Shown piece after piece: positions 14,322 through 21,805 of a stretch of 21,845 nt of DNA. How positions within the stretch are numbered: position 1 is the first letter of the stretch; each line of letters begins with the position of its first letter. Source of the DNA: DASUPK01 sp046732465. Lineage in GTDB: Bacteria; Actinomycetota; Thermoleophilia; Solirubrobacterales; 70-9. The translations under genes were made by a program, and so were the position numbers. The notes beneath the pieces are model-generated. The model was not told the origin of the DNA, searched no databases, and saw only the letters and a list, made by a program, of their open reading frames with translations. The DNA lies in contig JBKPND010000027.1 of assembly GCA_046732465.1 (NCBI GenBank), positions 1-21,845 on the forward strand, written 5' to 3'.

Positions 14322-14459
14322 GATCAGGCCGAGGACGTGGGAGACCGAGCGAGGTTTTTGCAGCAGTGCAGGCAAAACGAGGCCGATTTGGGCGACGAGA
14401 AGACACTTATCGGCAAACGGCGCAAATCCTTTGAGGGTTGAGTAGCTTCTGCAGATGGG

Positions 14460-15650
14460 ATGGTGGGACTGAGGGACAAGCGCGGGCAGGCGCGCCCCCA
14501 CAGACTGGTCGCGGCCGTCCTGGCGCTGATCGGGGCCCTTCTCGCGTTTTCAGGCACCGCGATGGCCGGGCAGGACGAGCTCAAGGGCGGCTCCGTCGTC
14601 ATCCAGCTGCAGAACTCGCGCGGGCTCAAGCTCAAGCCGAAGACCATCAGCATGCCGATCACGGGCGGCGCCGTCGACCCAGTGGGCGGCTCGGGGACCG
14701 TGCAGGTCGTCGGCGGCTTCAAGGCGAAGCGCGGGAAGAGCAAGACGCAGGTGAAGATCACCACGCTCACCCTGGGCGCCAACGGCGCTCAGGGGAGCAT
14801 CACCGCGAAGGTCAACAAGGAGTTCGTTGCCAACTTCGGCACCCTCTCGGGCGGCGCCGTGGCCCGGACCGGCTGGGGCGCGACGATCTCCAACATCGGC
14901 GCGACGATCGCCGGGCCGGGCGCCAAGGCGCTCAACCGGGCCTTCGCCCCGAAGAAGAAGCACAAGCCCGCGAAGCAGTCGGCGCGCCGCAAGGGCAAGG
15001 TCAAGGGCGGCCAGACACTCGGCACGGTCGTCTCGATCGTCACCGACCCCCGCTCGGTCGAGGTGGTCCCGGGGACCGGGACGCTGACCCTGAAGACGGC
15101 TCTGATGGGGGCGTTTGCGAGCAAACTCCCGCAACACTGCATCTCGCCGCTTACAGGCGTGAGCGCGATTCCGCCGGCGAGCACTCAACTGTTGAACCCG
15201 GCCAACTTCGACTTCCCGGTCTCAGGGGGATCGGCGGCGCCGGACTTCAGCGCAGGCGAGGTAATCACGGCGGGGGGCCAGACCCTGACGAAGGACAACG
15301 GCCTACTGACGCCAGGATCGTGCTCCGGCTCGCAGCCGCCCGTCGGCACGAAGCTGGTCAGCACGGACATCGGCGTGGACTTCGCCCATAACCTGCTCAA
15401 CTCGACGGCCATGCTGCCGACCGGAGCAAGCCTGCGGGCGCCGCTCGCGAATATCGATTTCTCGACCGGCAGCCGCTCGTTCAACTCGAGCACGAACGGG
15501 CTGACGGTGAGCGGGGCGACCGTCCGCCTCAGCTTCCCGGCCGCGTTGACCTTGAATCTGTTCTTCCCCAGCGTGTCCGGCCCGAGCGACGACTTCGCTG
15601 AGGGCGACCTCATCGGCACGATCGATCTGACCGGCGTCCAGCTCAGGTAG
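14460..15650 (+). CDS. secreted protein with an internal repeat, function unknown
   Basis: I do not recognise a named domain. The 396-residue product has a clear Sec signal peptide, with basic N terminus, hydrophobic core at about 16-32 and likely cleavage after TAMA at residue 36. Two repeats share spacing: P66-I-T-GG(69-70) with GG at 85-86, and P253-V-S-GG(256-257) with GG at 272-273. A very basic Lys/Arg-rich segment at about 160-182 separates them. C227 and C288 are the only cysteines and could form a disulfide. Related repeat proteins seem common in Thermoleophilia (from memory). A distant HtaA-like beta fold is possible. The gene is divergent from the GGDEF/HD-GYP gene and is followed by a hairpin at 15653-15670. 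An adhesive or cell-wall role is speculative. Confidence 0.85.
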   Translation: MVGLRDKRGQARPHRLVAAVLALIGALLAFSGTAMAGQDELKGGSVVIQLQNSRGLKLKPKTISMPITGGAVDPVGGSGTVQVVGGFKAKRGKSKTQVKITTLTLGANGAQGSITAKVNKEFVANFGTLSGGAVARTGWGATISNIGATIAGPGAKALNRAFAPKKKHKPAKQSARRKGKVKGGQTLGTVVSIVTDPRSVEVVPGTGTLTLKTALMGAFASKLPQHCISPLTGVSAIPPASTQLLNPANFDFPVSGGSAAPDFSAGEVITAGGQTLTKDNGLLTPGSCSGSQPPVGTKLVSTDIGVDFAHNLLNSTAMLPTGASLRAPLANIDFSTGSRSFNSSTNGLTVSGATVRLSFPAALTLNLFFPSVSGPSDDFAEGDLIGTIDLTGVQLR

Positions 15651-15652
15651 AC

Positions 15653-15670
15653 GGCGGCGTTAGAGCCGCC
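15653..15670. terminator. GC-rich hairpin between the secreted-protein gene and tRNA-Ser
   Basis: GGCGGC and GCCGCC form a perfect 6-bp stem around the loop GTTAGA. It begins three bases after the stop at 15650 and lies four bases beyond the 3' end of the convergent tRNA. No T tract follows. It may terminate both transcripts. Confidence 0.5.
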
Positions 15671-15674
15671 TCAG

Positions 15675-15765
15675 CGGAGGGGGAGGGATTCGAACCCCCG
15701 GACCGGGAGGACCCGGTCAACAGCTTTCAAGGCTGCCGCAATCAACCAGACTCTGCCACCCCTCC
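15675..15765 (-). tRNA. tRNA-Ser (anticodon UGA)
   Basis: Read on the minus strand, the acceptor stem GGAGGGG (15765-15759) pairs with CCCCTCC (15682-15676), with discriminator G at 15675. The anticodon loop CTTGAAA in the stem CAGC/GCTG gives anticodon UGA, for UCA-type serine codons. A long class II variable arm (GACCGGG with CCCGGTC) and a T arm with loop TTCGAAT complete the structure. The total is 91 bases, typical of tRNA-Ser. CCA is not encoded. Confidence 0.97.
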
Positions 15766-15771
15766 ATCAAA

Positions 15772-15801
15772 CGGGTTGCTTCTTGCGGAGCACCCTCGCA
15801 T
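15772..15801. repeat. copy A of a dispersed hairpin element, upstream of tRNA-Ser
   Basis: CGGGTTGCT (15772-15780) and GCACCCTCGCAT (15790-15801) flank the element. GGGT pairs with ACCC and GCT with AGC around one bulged T and an 8-base loop. The same two outer blocks occur at 21745-21784 with a different centre. It lies just upstream of the tRNA on the minus strand. Its role is unknown. Confidence 0.55.
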
Positions 15802-15818
15802 AACAAGGCTAGTCGCCG

Positions 15819-16328
15819 TCAGTCGTCCTGCGGAGAGCAGACGACCACCGGGATGACGCGGTCGCCGGCCCTCTCCTGGTAGCGCGCGAAGCCCGGGTAG
15901 AAGGCGGTGGCGAGGTCCCACAGCCGCTGCCGCTCGGCGCCCTCCGCCTCCCTGGCCAGGTAGCGGCCGCCGCCTCCCTTGGTCCACAGCTCGACCTCCG
16001 GATTTGCCGTGACGTTGTGGTACCAGGCGGGGTGGTGGCGGTTGCCGCCTCGCGAGGCGATCAGGATGACGTTCTCGCCGTCCGTGAAGTAGGAGAGCGG
16101 GGTGCTCCGCCTCTCACCGCTCTTCGCGCCGGTGTGGGTGAGCAGGACGGTGGGGGCGTTGAAGGTGCTCTTCAGCCGGCCCCCGCTGATCCGCATCAGA
16201 ACGGGATCGAGCTTGTTGCCGATGTTGACGAGGTACCAGGTCACGGGCCGCTGGCGCGCGGCCCACGAGAGGGTGTTCAGCCAGAGCCCCTTCGGCGTCA
16301 GCGGGTCGTACGACTGCACTCTCCCCAC
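15819..16328 (-). CDS. F420-dependent (deazaflavin) nitroreductase-family oxidoreductase
   Basis: The 169-residue product fits the actinobacterial F420H2-dependent split-barrel family, the Ddn-like nitroreductase/quinone reductase group. The diagnostic stretch runs from VLLTHTGAKSGERRSTPLSYFTDGENVILIASRGG to HHPAWYHNVTANPEVEL, at about residues 60-113, and forms the deazaflavin-binding site. It would reduce a quinone, nitro compound or other acceptor with F420H2; the substrate is unknown. The start is GTG at 16328, eight bases after GGGAGG. The gene is divergent from the lactone oxidase across 41 bases. It implies that the organism makes coenzyme F420, which would agree with an actinobacterial host. 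Confidence 0.92.
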   Translation of the reverse strand: MGRVQSYDPLTPKGLWLNTLSWAARQRPVTWYLVNIGNKLDPVLMRISGGRLKSTFNAPTVLLTHTGAKSGERRSTPLSYFTDGENVILIASRGGNRHHPAWYHNVTANPEVELWTKGGGGRYLAREAEGAERQRLWDLATAFYPGFARYQERAGDRVIPVVVCSPQDD

Positions 16329-16369
16329 GGGCGCATCCTCCCACGAGCCCGCGTATCTAGGCTCCAGCC

Positions 16370-17704
16370 ATGCCTGAATGGCGGAACTGGACGGGCGACC
16401 AGCGCTGCGTCCCGGCGCGGATCGAGCGGCCCCGCGACCGCGGCGACCTGATCGAGACGGTGAAGCGGGCCACCGACGCGGGGCTGACCGTGCGCGCCGT
16501 CGGCTCGGGCCATTCCTTCACCGACGCGGCCTGCACCGGCGGCGTGCTGCTCGAGATGGACGGGCTCACGCGCGTGCTGGAGGTTCAGCGCGACGCCGGC
16601 CTGGTCAAGGTCGAGGCCGGGATCGGGCTGCGCGAGCTCAACGAGCTGATCTGGGGCCACGGGATGGCCCTCGAGAACCTCGGCGACATCGACAAGCAGA
16701 CGATCTCGGGCGCGATCGCCACCGGGACGCACGGCACCGGGTCCCGCTTCCGCAACCTCTCCACGATGGTGGAGGCGATGGAGCTGGTGCTGCCCGACGG
16801 CACCCTGCTCGACGTCTCCACGACCTCCGAGCCCGAGCTGCTGACCGCCGTCCGGGTCGGGCTGGGGGCGCTCGGCGTGATCGCCACGGTGACGCTCCGG
16901 ACCGTGCCGGCCTTCTCGATCCGCCGCACCGACTCGCCGCTGCCGCTGAGCGAGACCCTCGAGCGGATCCAGGACCTGGCCGACGGCTCAGACCACTTCG
17001 AGTTCTACGTCTTCCCGCACACCGAGGTGGCGCTGCTCCGGCAGAGCGAGCGCACCGACGAGCCGCCCGATCCGCGGCACCCCGGGATCGCCTTCGGCCA
17101 GGAAGTGCTCCTCGAGAACTTGGCGATGGGGGCGATGGTGCGGGCGGGGCGCCGGTTTCCCTCCCAGATCCCGAGGCTGTCGCGCTTCGCCTCCTCGCAG
17201 CTGGCGGGGAGCGTAAAGATGGATCGCAGCTACCGCGTCTTCGCGAGCCGGCGGATGGTCCGCTTCACCGAGATGGAGTACGCGATCCCGCGGCGGCACG
17301 CCGCCGAGGCGATCCCGCGGGTGCTCGAGGCGGCCGAGCGGTCCGACCCGCCCGTCGGCTTCCCGATCGAAGTGCGCTTCGTCGCCGGCGACGACTCGAT
17401 GCTGAGCCCGGCCCACGATCGGGACAGCTGCTACATCGCCGTCCACCAGTACCGCGGGATGGCCTGGGAGAGCTACTTCCGCTCGGTCGAGGCGATCATG
17501 GACTCCTACGGCGGGCGGCCCCACTGGGGCAAGCGCCACTTCCAGACCGCCGCGACCCTGGCCGAGCGCTATCCGTGCTGGGAGGATTTCCTGGCGGCTC
17601 GTGCCCGGCTCGATCCGGAGGGCAGCTTCCGCAACCAGTACCTCGACCGGGTCCTCGGTCCGCCGGCACCTAGGAAATCAGCTCTCCAAGCCGCGCTGAC
17701 CTGA
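16370..17704 (+). CDS. FAD-dependent sugar-lactone oxidase (D-arabinono-1,4-lactone / L-gulonolactone oxidase family)
   Basis: The 444-residue protein belongs to the VAO-type FAD oxidoreductases. The N-terminal FAD domain shows VRAVGSGHSFTDAACTGGVLLEMD, and H48 lies where family members can attach FAD covalently. GDIDKQTISGAIATGTHGTGS binds the cofactor. The C-terminal ALO domain ends with HWGKRHF at about residue 385 and the FRNQYLDRVLG tail, typical of aldonolactone oxidases and dehydrogenases. The true substrate may be an aldonolactone or alditol. The ATG at 16370 is six bases after TAGGCT and lacks a Shine-Dalgarno sequence. The 3' end overlaps the GGDEF-EAL gene by 35 bases. Homologues often sit near a gene like the aldolase at 20448-21737, so the two may share a pathway. 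Confidence 0.92.
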   Translation: MPEWRNWTGDQRCVPARIERPRDRGDLIETVKRATDAGLTVRAVGSGHSFTDAACTGGVLLEMDGLTRVLEVQRDAGLVKVEAGIGLRELNELIWGHGMALENLGDIDKQTISGAIATGTHGTGSRFRNLSTMVEAMELVLPDGTLLDVSTTSEPELLTAVRVGLGALGVIATVTLRTVPAFSIRRTDSPLPLSETLERIQDLADGSDHFEFYVFPHTEVALLRQSERTDEPPDPRHPGIAFGQEVLLENLAMGAMVRAGRRFPSQIPRLSRFASSQLAGSVKMDRSYRVFASRRMVRFTEMEYAIPRRHAAEAIPRVLEAAERSDPPVGFPIEVRFVAGDDSMLSPAHDRDSCYIAVHQYRGMAWESYFRSVEAIMDSYGGRPHWGKRHFQTAATLAERYPCWEDFLAARARLDPEGSFRNQYLDRVLGPPAPRKSALQAALT

Positions 17705-20348
17705 GCACCTCGGCCAGCGCCTCGGGGGCCTGGGGGCGCGCGAAGTAGTAGCCCTGGCCCCGGTCGCAGTGGAGGGCCTGGAGCTCGCGCAGCTGCTCGT
17801 CGCGCTCGATCCCCTCCGCCGTCGCGGTCAGCTTGAGCCCATGGGCGAGGCCGATGATCGCCGCGACCCCGGCCGAGTCCTCCGGGGAGCGGCCCAGGCC
17901 GGCGATGAAGGACGCGTCGATCTTGATCGCGTTGAGGCGGGGCAGGCGCTTGAGGCTGCCGAAGGACGAGATCGCGACCCCGAAGTCGTCGATCAGCAGG
18001 CGGATGCCGAGCTCCCGGAGGTCGGGGATCGCGCTCAGGGCGGCCGCGCGCCGGTCCATGACCGCCCGCTCGTTGATCTCGAGGCAGAGGGACGAGGCCG
18101 GGAGCCGGGCGTCGGCGATCGCCTGCGCGATCTTTCCGCTCAGGTCGGGGTCGGCGAGGCGGCGCTCGCTGATGTTCACCGAGACGTTGAAGTGCTCTGC
18201 CTGCGGCATCTCGGCGCGCCAGATCGCCGCCTGCCTGCAGGCCTTGCGGAGCACGACGTCGTCCAGCTCCGCGATCAGGTCGCTGGTCTCGGCGACGAAC
18301 AGGAACTGGGCGGGCTCGAGCAGGCCGCGCTCGGGGTGCCGCCAGCGCACCAGCGCCTCGGCGCCGGTGATCGCGCCCGTGATCAGGTCGACCTCCGGCT
18401 GGTAGTGGACGACGATCTCGTCCCTCGCGAGCGCGTCCCGGAGCTCGCGCTCGAGGCTGGCGCGGTCGGTGTCGCCCTCGCGCATCCAGCTCTCGAAGAG
18501 CGCATACCGGGACTTGCCGGCCGCCTTCGCCCGATACATGGCCATGTCCGCCTCGCCGAGCATCACGTCCGGCTCCTCCACGCTCACGCCCGGCCCGTAG
18601 AGGGAGATCCCGATGCTCGCGGCCTGGACGATCTCCCGGTCCTGGACCATGATCGGCTCGGTCAGAGCCTGAATGACCCGATCGGCGATCGCCTTGGCCT
18701 CCCCCTCGGCGACGCCCTCGCAGAGCAGGGCGAACTCGTCGCCGCCGAGCCGGGCCAGGGTGTCCCCGGCTCGCAGCAGCCGCTCGAGGCGGCGCGCGAC
18801 CTCGATCAGCACGTTGTCGCCGGCCGCGTGCCCGAGGGTGTCGTTGACGAGCTTGAAGCCGTCGAGGTCGAGATAGATGATCGCGAAGCCCTGTGCGCCG
18901 CGGCGCGTGGTCGCCATCCGCACCCGGTCGGCGAACAGCGTCCGGTTGGGGAGGCCGGTGAGCGAGTCGTGGAGGGCCTGGCGGGTGAGCCGCTCCTCGG
19001 ACTCCTTCCGCTCTGAGATGTCCTCCATCTGCGCGATCAGGTAGCTGAGGATTCCCTGGCTGTCGTAGACGGGGGAGACCGTCAGGGAGATCCAGATCGG
19101 ATGCCCGCGTGCGTGCTGGCAGCGGGTCTCGCCTCGGTATCCGTAGCTCTCACCGTCCGCAACCTCGCGCAGCGCCTCGACCTCGCGCTCCCGCTCGCCG
19201 GCGTAGATGATGTCGCCGAACCGCTGTCCGAGCAGGACGTTCTCTGTCCGGCCGCAGATGTCGCAGAGCGCTCGGTTGACTCGTTGGAAGCTGCCGTCCA
19301 GGGCAATCAGCGCCATGCCGACCCGGCTGTCGTCGAACGCCTTGCGGAAGCGCTCCTCGGCCTCGCGCAGGGCGTTCTCCGTCGCCTGGCGCTCGCTGAT
19401 GTCCCGGACGAAGGCGTGGAAGTGCCATTCCTCGCCCTCTCGCAGGGCCGAGATCGAGAGCTCGATGGGCACCTCGGTGCCGTCGCGCCGGAGCCCCTCG
19501 ACCTCGAGGCGCCTCGCCATCATCGGCACGTCCGCGGAGGAGAGGAAGCGGGTGATTCCTCTCAGGTGGGCGTCTCGGTGCCGGCGGGGAATGATCGTCT
19601 GGACGACGGGCCGGCCGAAGACCTCATTCCGCCCCCAGCCGAAGAGCCGCTCCGCCTGCGGGTTCCACTCCCTGATCAGGCCGTCCTCGTCGATCGAGAT
19701 GAAGGCCTCCTGCGAGGTCTGGAGGATGGATCTCGACTCGCGGGTCGCACGGCGAAGGGCGTGCACGACGAGCTGGACGGCTGTCCCGACCGCGGCGGCG
19801 AGGGCGGCGCCGAACCCCGCGCGCAGGAACTGCCTGCCGGTGTCGGTATGCGGGTCTCCGATCAGGACCGGCAGGGTCAGGGTGAGCGCCATGGCGACGA
19901 TCGACAGCGCCAGCTCTCGGCCGGTGCCGAAGATCGCGAACCAGACGACCGGCAGCGCCACCAGCGGGTCGAAGATGCGGGACGAGCCCTCGCTCGCGTC
20001 CCGGAGCAACCCGACGACCAGGAAGTAGCCGAGCACCGGAAGCGCCTGGGTCCAGATAGGGAGCCGAGCCCACGGGAGCGCGAGTACAGCGGCGATCAGG
20101 ATCGGGGTGAGCGCCCCGGCGGCCAGCACACGCGGGTCGGTGACCGAGGTGGCCGCGAAGGGCAGCAGTACGAAGGGCAGGATCGCCCCCAGCACGAACC
20201 CCGTCATGCGCCGGGCGACGTCCTCTCCTTCGAAGAACCGTCCCGGCTCTATGTCAGGCGCGATCGAGCGAGACCAGCCCGGATCTGGGCTCTCCCGGCC
20301 AGCGGCTCGGACGCGGTGCAATCGGTTCCTCTTTCCCCCCCATTTCAC
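17670..20348 (-). CDS. membrane-bound PAS-PAS-GGDEF-EAL cyclic-di-GMP turnover protein
   Basis: Numbering is from the GTG at 20348 (892 residues). Hydrophobic helices occupy about 48-195. PAS domains follow at about 205-320 and 332-448, each ending in a DISER motif. The GGDEF domain (about 455-620) has GGDEF at 535-539 and an intact product-inhibition site R526-x-x-D529. The EAL domain (about 630-885) keeps E664 (EAL), N725, E757, D787-D788, K809, E845 and Q865. It departs from consensus in loop 6 (DDFGVAISS instead of DDFGTGYSS) and after E757 (INER rather than ITES), so phosphodiesterase activity is uncertain. The start is also uncertain: a TTG at 20321 has AGAGG six bases upstream, and an ATG at 20207 opens directly into the first helix. 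Confidence 0.93.
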   Translation of the reverse strand: MKWGGKRNRLHRVRAAGRESPDPGWSRSIAPDIEPGRFFEGEDVARRMTGFVLGAILPFVLLPFAATSVTDPRVLAAGALTPILIAAVLALPWARLPIWTQALPVLGYFLVVGLLRDASEGSSRIFDPLVALPVVWFAIFGTGRELALSIVAMALTLTLPVLIGDPHTDTGRQFLRAGFGAALAAAVGTAVQLVVHALRRATRESRSILQTSQEAFISIDEDGLIREWNPQAERLFGWGRNEVFGRPVVQTIIPRRHRDAHLRGITRFLSSADVPMMARRLEVEGLRRDGTEVPIELSISALREGEEWHFHAFVRDISERQATENALREAEERFRKAFDDSRVGMALIALDGSFQRVNRALCDICGRTENVLLGQRFGDIIYAGEREREVEALREVADGESYGYRGETRCQHARGHPIWISLTVSPVYDSQGILSYLIAQMEDISERKESEERLTRQALHDSLTGLPNRTLFADRVRMATTRRGAQGFAIIYLDLDGFKLVNDTLGHAAGDNVLIEVARRLERLLRAGDTLARLGGDEFALLCEGVAEGEAKAIADRVIQALTEPIMVQDREIVQAASIGISLYGPGVSVEEPDVMLGEADMAMYRAKAAGKSRYALFESWMREGDTDRASLERELRDALARDEIVVHYQPEVDLITGAITGAEALVRWRHPERGLLEPAQFLFVAETSDLIAELDDVVLRKACRQAAIWRAEMPQAEHFNVSVNISERRLADPDLSGKIAQAIADARLPASSLCLEINERAVMDRRAAALSAIPDLRELGIRLLIDDFGVAISSFGSLKRLPRLNAIKIDASFIAGLGRSPEDSAGVAAIIGLAHGLKLTATAEGIERDEQLRELQALHCDRGQGYYFARPQAPEALAEVLRSARLGELIS

Positions 20349-20383
20349 GTACCCCCCAAATCGCGGCCCGGCCCGCTTGCTCG

Positions 20384-20403
20384 TGGGTCGAAGGTACGAC
20401 CCA
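20384..20403. promoter_or_regulatory. inverted repeat upstream of the GGDEF-EAL gene
   Basis: TGGGTCG and CGACCCA form a perfect 7-bp inverted repeat around AAGGTA, in the 99-base gap between the aldolase and GGDEF-EAL genes. It could be an operator for the downstream gene or a terminator for the upstream one. No T tract follows on the minus strand. Confidence 0.4.
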
Positions 20404-20447
20404 ACTGCACGCCCAGGTAAGACCGTTATTCGGTATTGGACGTATTA

Positions 20448-21737
20448 CTACAGGAAGCTCTTGCCTTCGCCCCGGTACGTCGGGACCTCGTCCCGGATCG
20501 TCATTCCGGTGACCAGGTAGAGCTTGTTGAAGCGCTCGCAGAGCTCGCCCGCCTTGACGTGGCGCAGATAGACCCGGTCGCCGATCCGGAGGTGGTCGGC
20601 CGCGGAGCCGCGCACCGGCGTCTGGACCTCCCCGGCACCCTCGTAGGGATCGAGACGCAGGCCGGCGGGCAGATATGGGACCGGCATCCGGTCCTTCGCT
20701 CCGACGCCCGAGGCGAGATAGCCGCCCCCCAGGGCGGTCGCGATGCCGCGCCCGGGGCGTCTGACGATCGGCAGGGCGAACATCGCCGCCGGCCGCAGGG
20801 TGAAGGCGCGGTAGTGATCGAAGAGGATCGGCGCGAAGAACCCCGATCCCGCCGCGATCTCCGTGACGGCCCACTCCGAGGCCGTCAGATCGATCGATCC
20901 GGTGCCGCCGCCGTTCACGAACTCGAGCTGGGCTACCTCGGCGAGGGCGGTGACGATCTCGGCGCGGCGCTCCTCCACGTCCCTCGCGGAGGCGGACTGC
21001 ATCCTCCTGATCAGCAGGTTGGTGATCGCCTTGCGGGGGACGTTGTCGCCAACGCCGGCGATCTGGCCCTCGTACGCCATCAGCCCAACCAGCGTGGTGC
21101 GCTCCCGCCGGTCGATCTCCCTGGCGAGGGCGACAGCCTGCTCGGCGGTCCTGATCGGGGAGCGCTTCGGGCCGACCTTGAGGCGACCGCGGAGGGGCCA
21201 CCAGGAGAGGTCGATGTCCATCGCGACCCGGACCGGCGCGACGAAGGTGCCGGCCGCCTCTTCGATCAGGTCGAGGTGCTCGGGGCTGTCGACCATCACC
21301 ACCGGGGCCTCCTCGGGATCCTCGGCGGTGATGCGGGCGAGGCGGGTCAGGCAGGCGCGGTCGGTCGTCGGGTAGGCGACGACCAGATCCCGGAAGCCAT
21401 GCTCCCAAAGCCAGATCGCCTCGGCCAGGGTGAAGCCGAGGACGCCCTGGAAGCCGGGATCGAGATCGAGCAGCCGCTCGAGCACCGGTCGAGAGCGGAT
21501 CGACTTGCTCGCGATCCGGATCGGCTTGCCCCGGGAGCGGCGGAGCATGTCCGCGGCGTTCGACCAGACCGCGTCCAGGTCGAGGAACGCGAAGGGCGCC
21601 TGAACCTCGGAGAAGATCGCCTCGAACCGCTCGTGGGCCTCCACCGGGGTGGGAATGGGCAGGGGCGTGGGCGCGTCCACCTCCGACTGGGGCTGCGGGT
21701 TCTCCTCGAGGGCGGTCGGGGTCTCGTCCGGGGCCAT
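20448..21737 (-). CDS. PLP-dependent amino acid deaminase/aldolase (alanine racemase N-terminal-type barrel)
   Basis: The 429-residue protein looks like a fold-type III PLP enzyme of the amino acid deaminase/aldolase or D-threonine aldolase-like group. The barrel begins near residue 48 (APFAFLDLDAVWSNAADML). K78 in IRIASKSIR is the likely Schiff-base lysine, VAMDIDLSWW and VGLMAYEGQIAGVGD follow, and FVNGGGTGSID near residue 275 is the probable phosphate-binding loop. The C-terminal domain contains LRIGDRVYLRHVKAGELCERFNKLYLV and probably holds a metal- or substrate-binding site. A Pro-rich N-terminal tail of about 35 residues precedes the fold. The ATG is at 21737. The reaction and substrate are unknown; racemase activity is less likely. 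A gene of this kind near a gulonolactone-oxidase homologue recalls the mycobacterial Rv1769-Rv1771 region (from memory). Confidence 0.88.
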   Translation of the reverse strand: MAPDETPTALEENPQPQSEVDAPTPLPIPTPVEAHERFEAIFSEVQAPFAFLDLDAVWSNAADMLRRSRGKPIRIASKSIRSRPVLERLLDLDPGFQGVLGFTLAEAIWLWEHGFRDLVVAYPTTDRACLTRLARITAEDPEEAPVVMVDSPEHLDLIEEAAGTFVAPVRVAMDIDLSWWPLRGRLKVGPKRSPIRTAEQAVALAREIDRRERTTLVGLMAYEGQIAGVGDNVPRKAITNLLIRRMQSASARDVEERRAEIVTALAEVAQLEFVNGGGTGSIDLTASEWAVTEIAAGSGFFAPILFDHYRAFTLRPAAMFALPIVRRPGRGIATALGGGYLASGVGAKDRMPVPYLPAGLRLDPYEGAGEVQTPVRGSAADHLRIGDRVYLRHVKAGELCERFNKLYLVTGMTIRDEVPTYRGEGKSFL

Positions 21738-21744
21738 GATTAAT

Positions 21745-21784
21745 CGGGTTGCTGCTCAGCTTCGCTTCCGCTGCACCCTCGCAT
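21745..21784. repeat. copy B of the dispersed hairpin element, upstream of the aldolase gene
   Basis: CGGGTTGCT (21745-21753) and GCACCCTCGCAT (21773-21784) match copy A exactly, but the centre is 19 bases instead of 9. GGGT pairs with ACCC, with a bulged T as in copy A, followed by two GC/GC pairs separated by a T-T mismatch. It begins seven bases before the aldolase start codon (minus strand). Confidence 0.55.
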
Positions 21785-21791
21785 GTCAGCC

Positions 21792-21797
21792 TACAAT
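21792..21797 (+). promoter_or_regulatory. candidate -10 element of a plus-strand gene at the right edge
   Basis: TACAAT lies eight bases before a GTG at 21806, the same layout as at other apparent leaderless starts in this window. Confidence 0.4.
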
Positions 21798-21805
21798 CGG
21801 GCCGC

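Noticed and set aside
14356..14377. TTTTGC/GCAAAA inverted repeat near the start of the GGDEF/HD-GYP gene
   Set aside because: The stem is only six pairs around a 10-base loop, and its placement in leader or coding sequence depends on an unresolved start, so no role can be argued.
12237..14441. A 734-codon plus-strand frame opposite the GGDEF/HD-GYP gene
   Set aside because: The minus-strand product has intact GGDEF and HD-GYP motifs; the plus-strand product is low-complexity Gly/Arg/Asp/Glu sequence with no domain, a mirror of the real gene's codon bias.
14412..14454. GGCAAAC and CGCAAA words resembling a cyclic-di-GMP-I (GEMM) riboswitch core before the secreted-protein gene
   Set aside because: The hairpin with a GNRA loop that must separate the two words is missing and the rest of the consensus does not fit. 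A covariance-model search would settle it; a significant hit would reverse this.
19101..20420. A 439-codon plus-strand frame opposite the GGDEF-EAL gene
   Set aside because: It is antisense to PAS and membrane domains that clearly match known folds, and shows no motif of its own.
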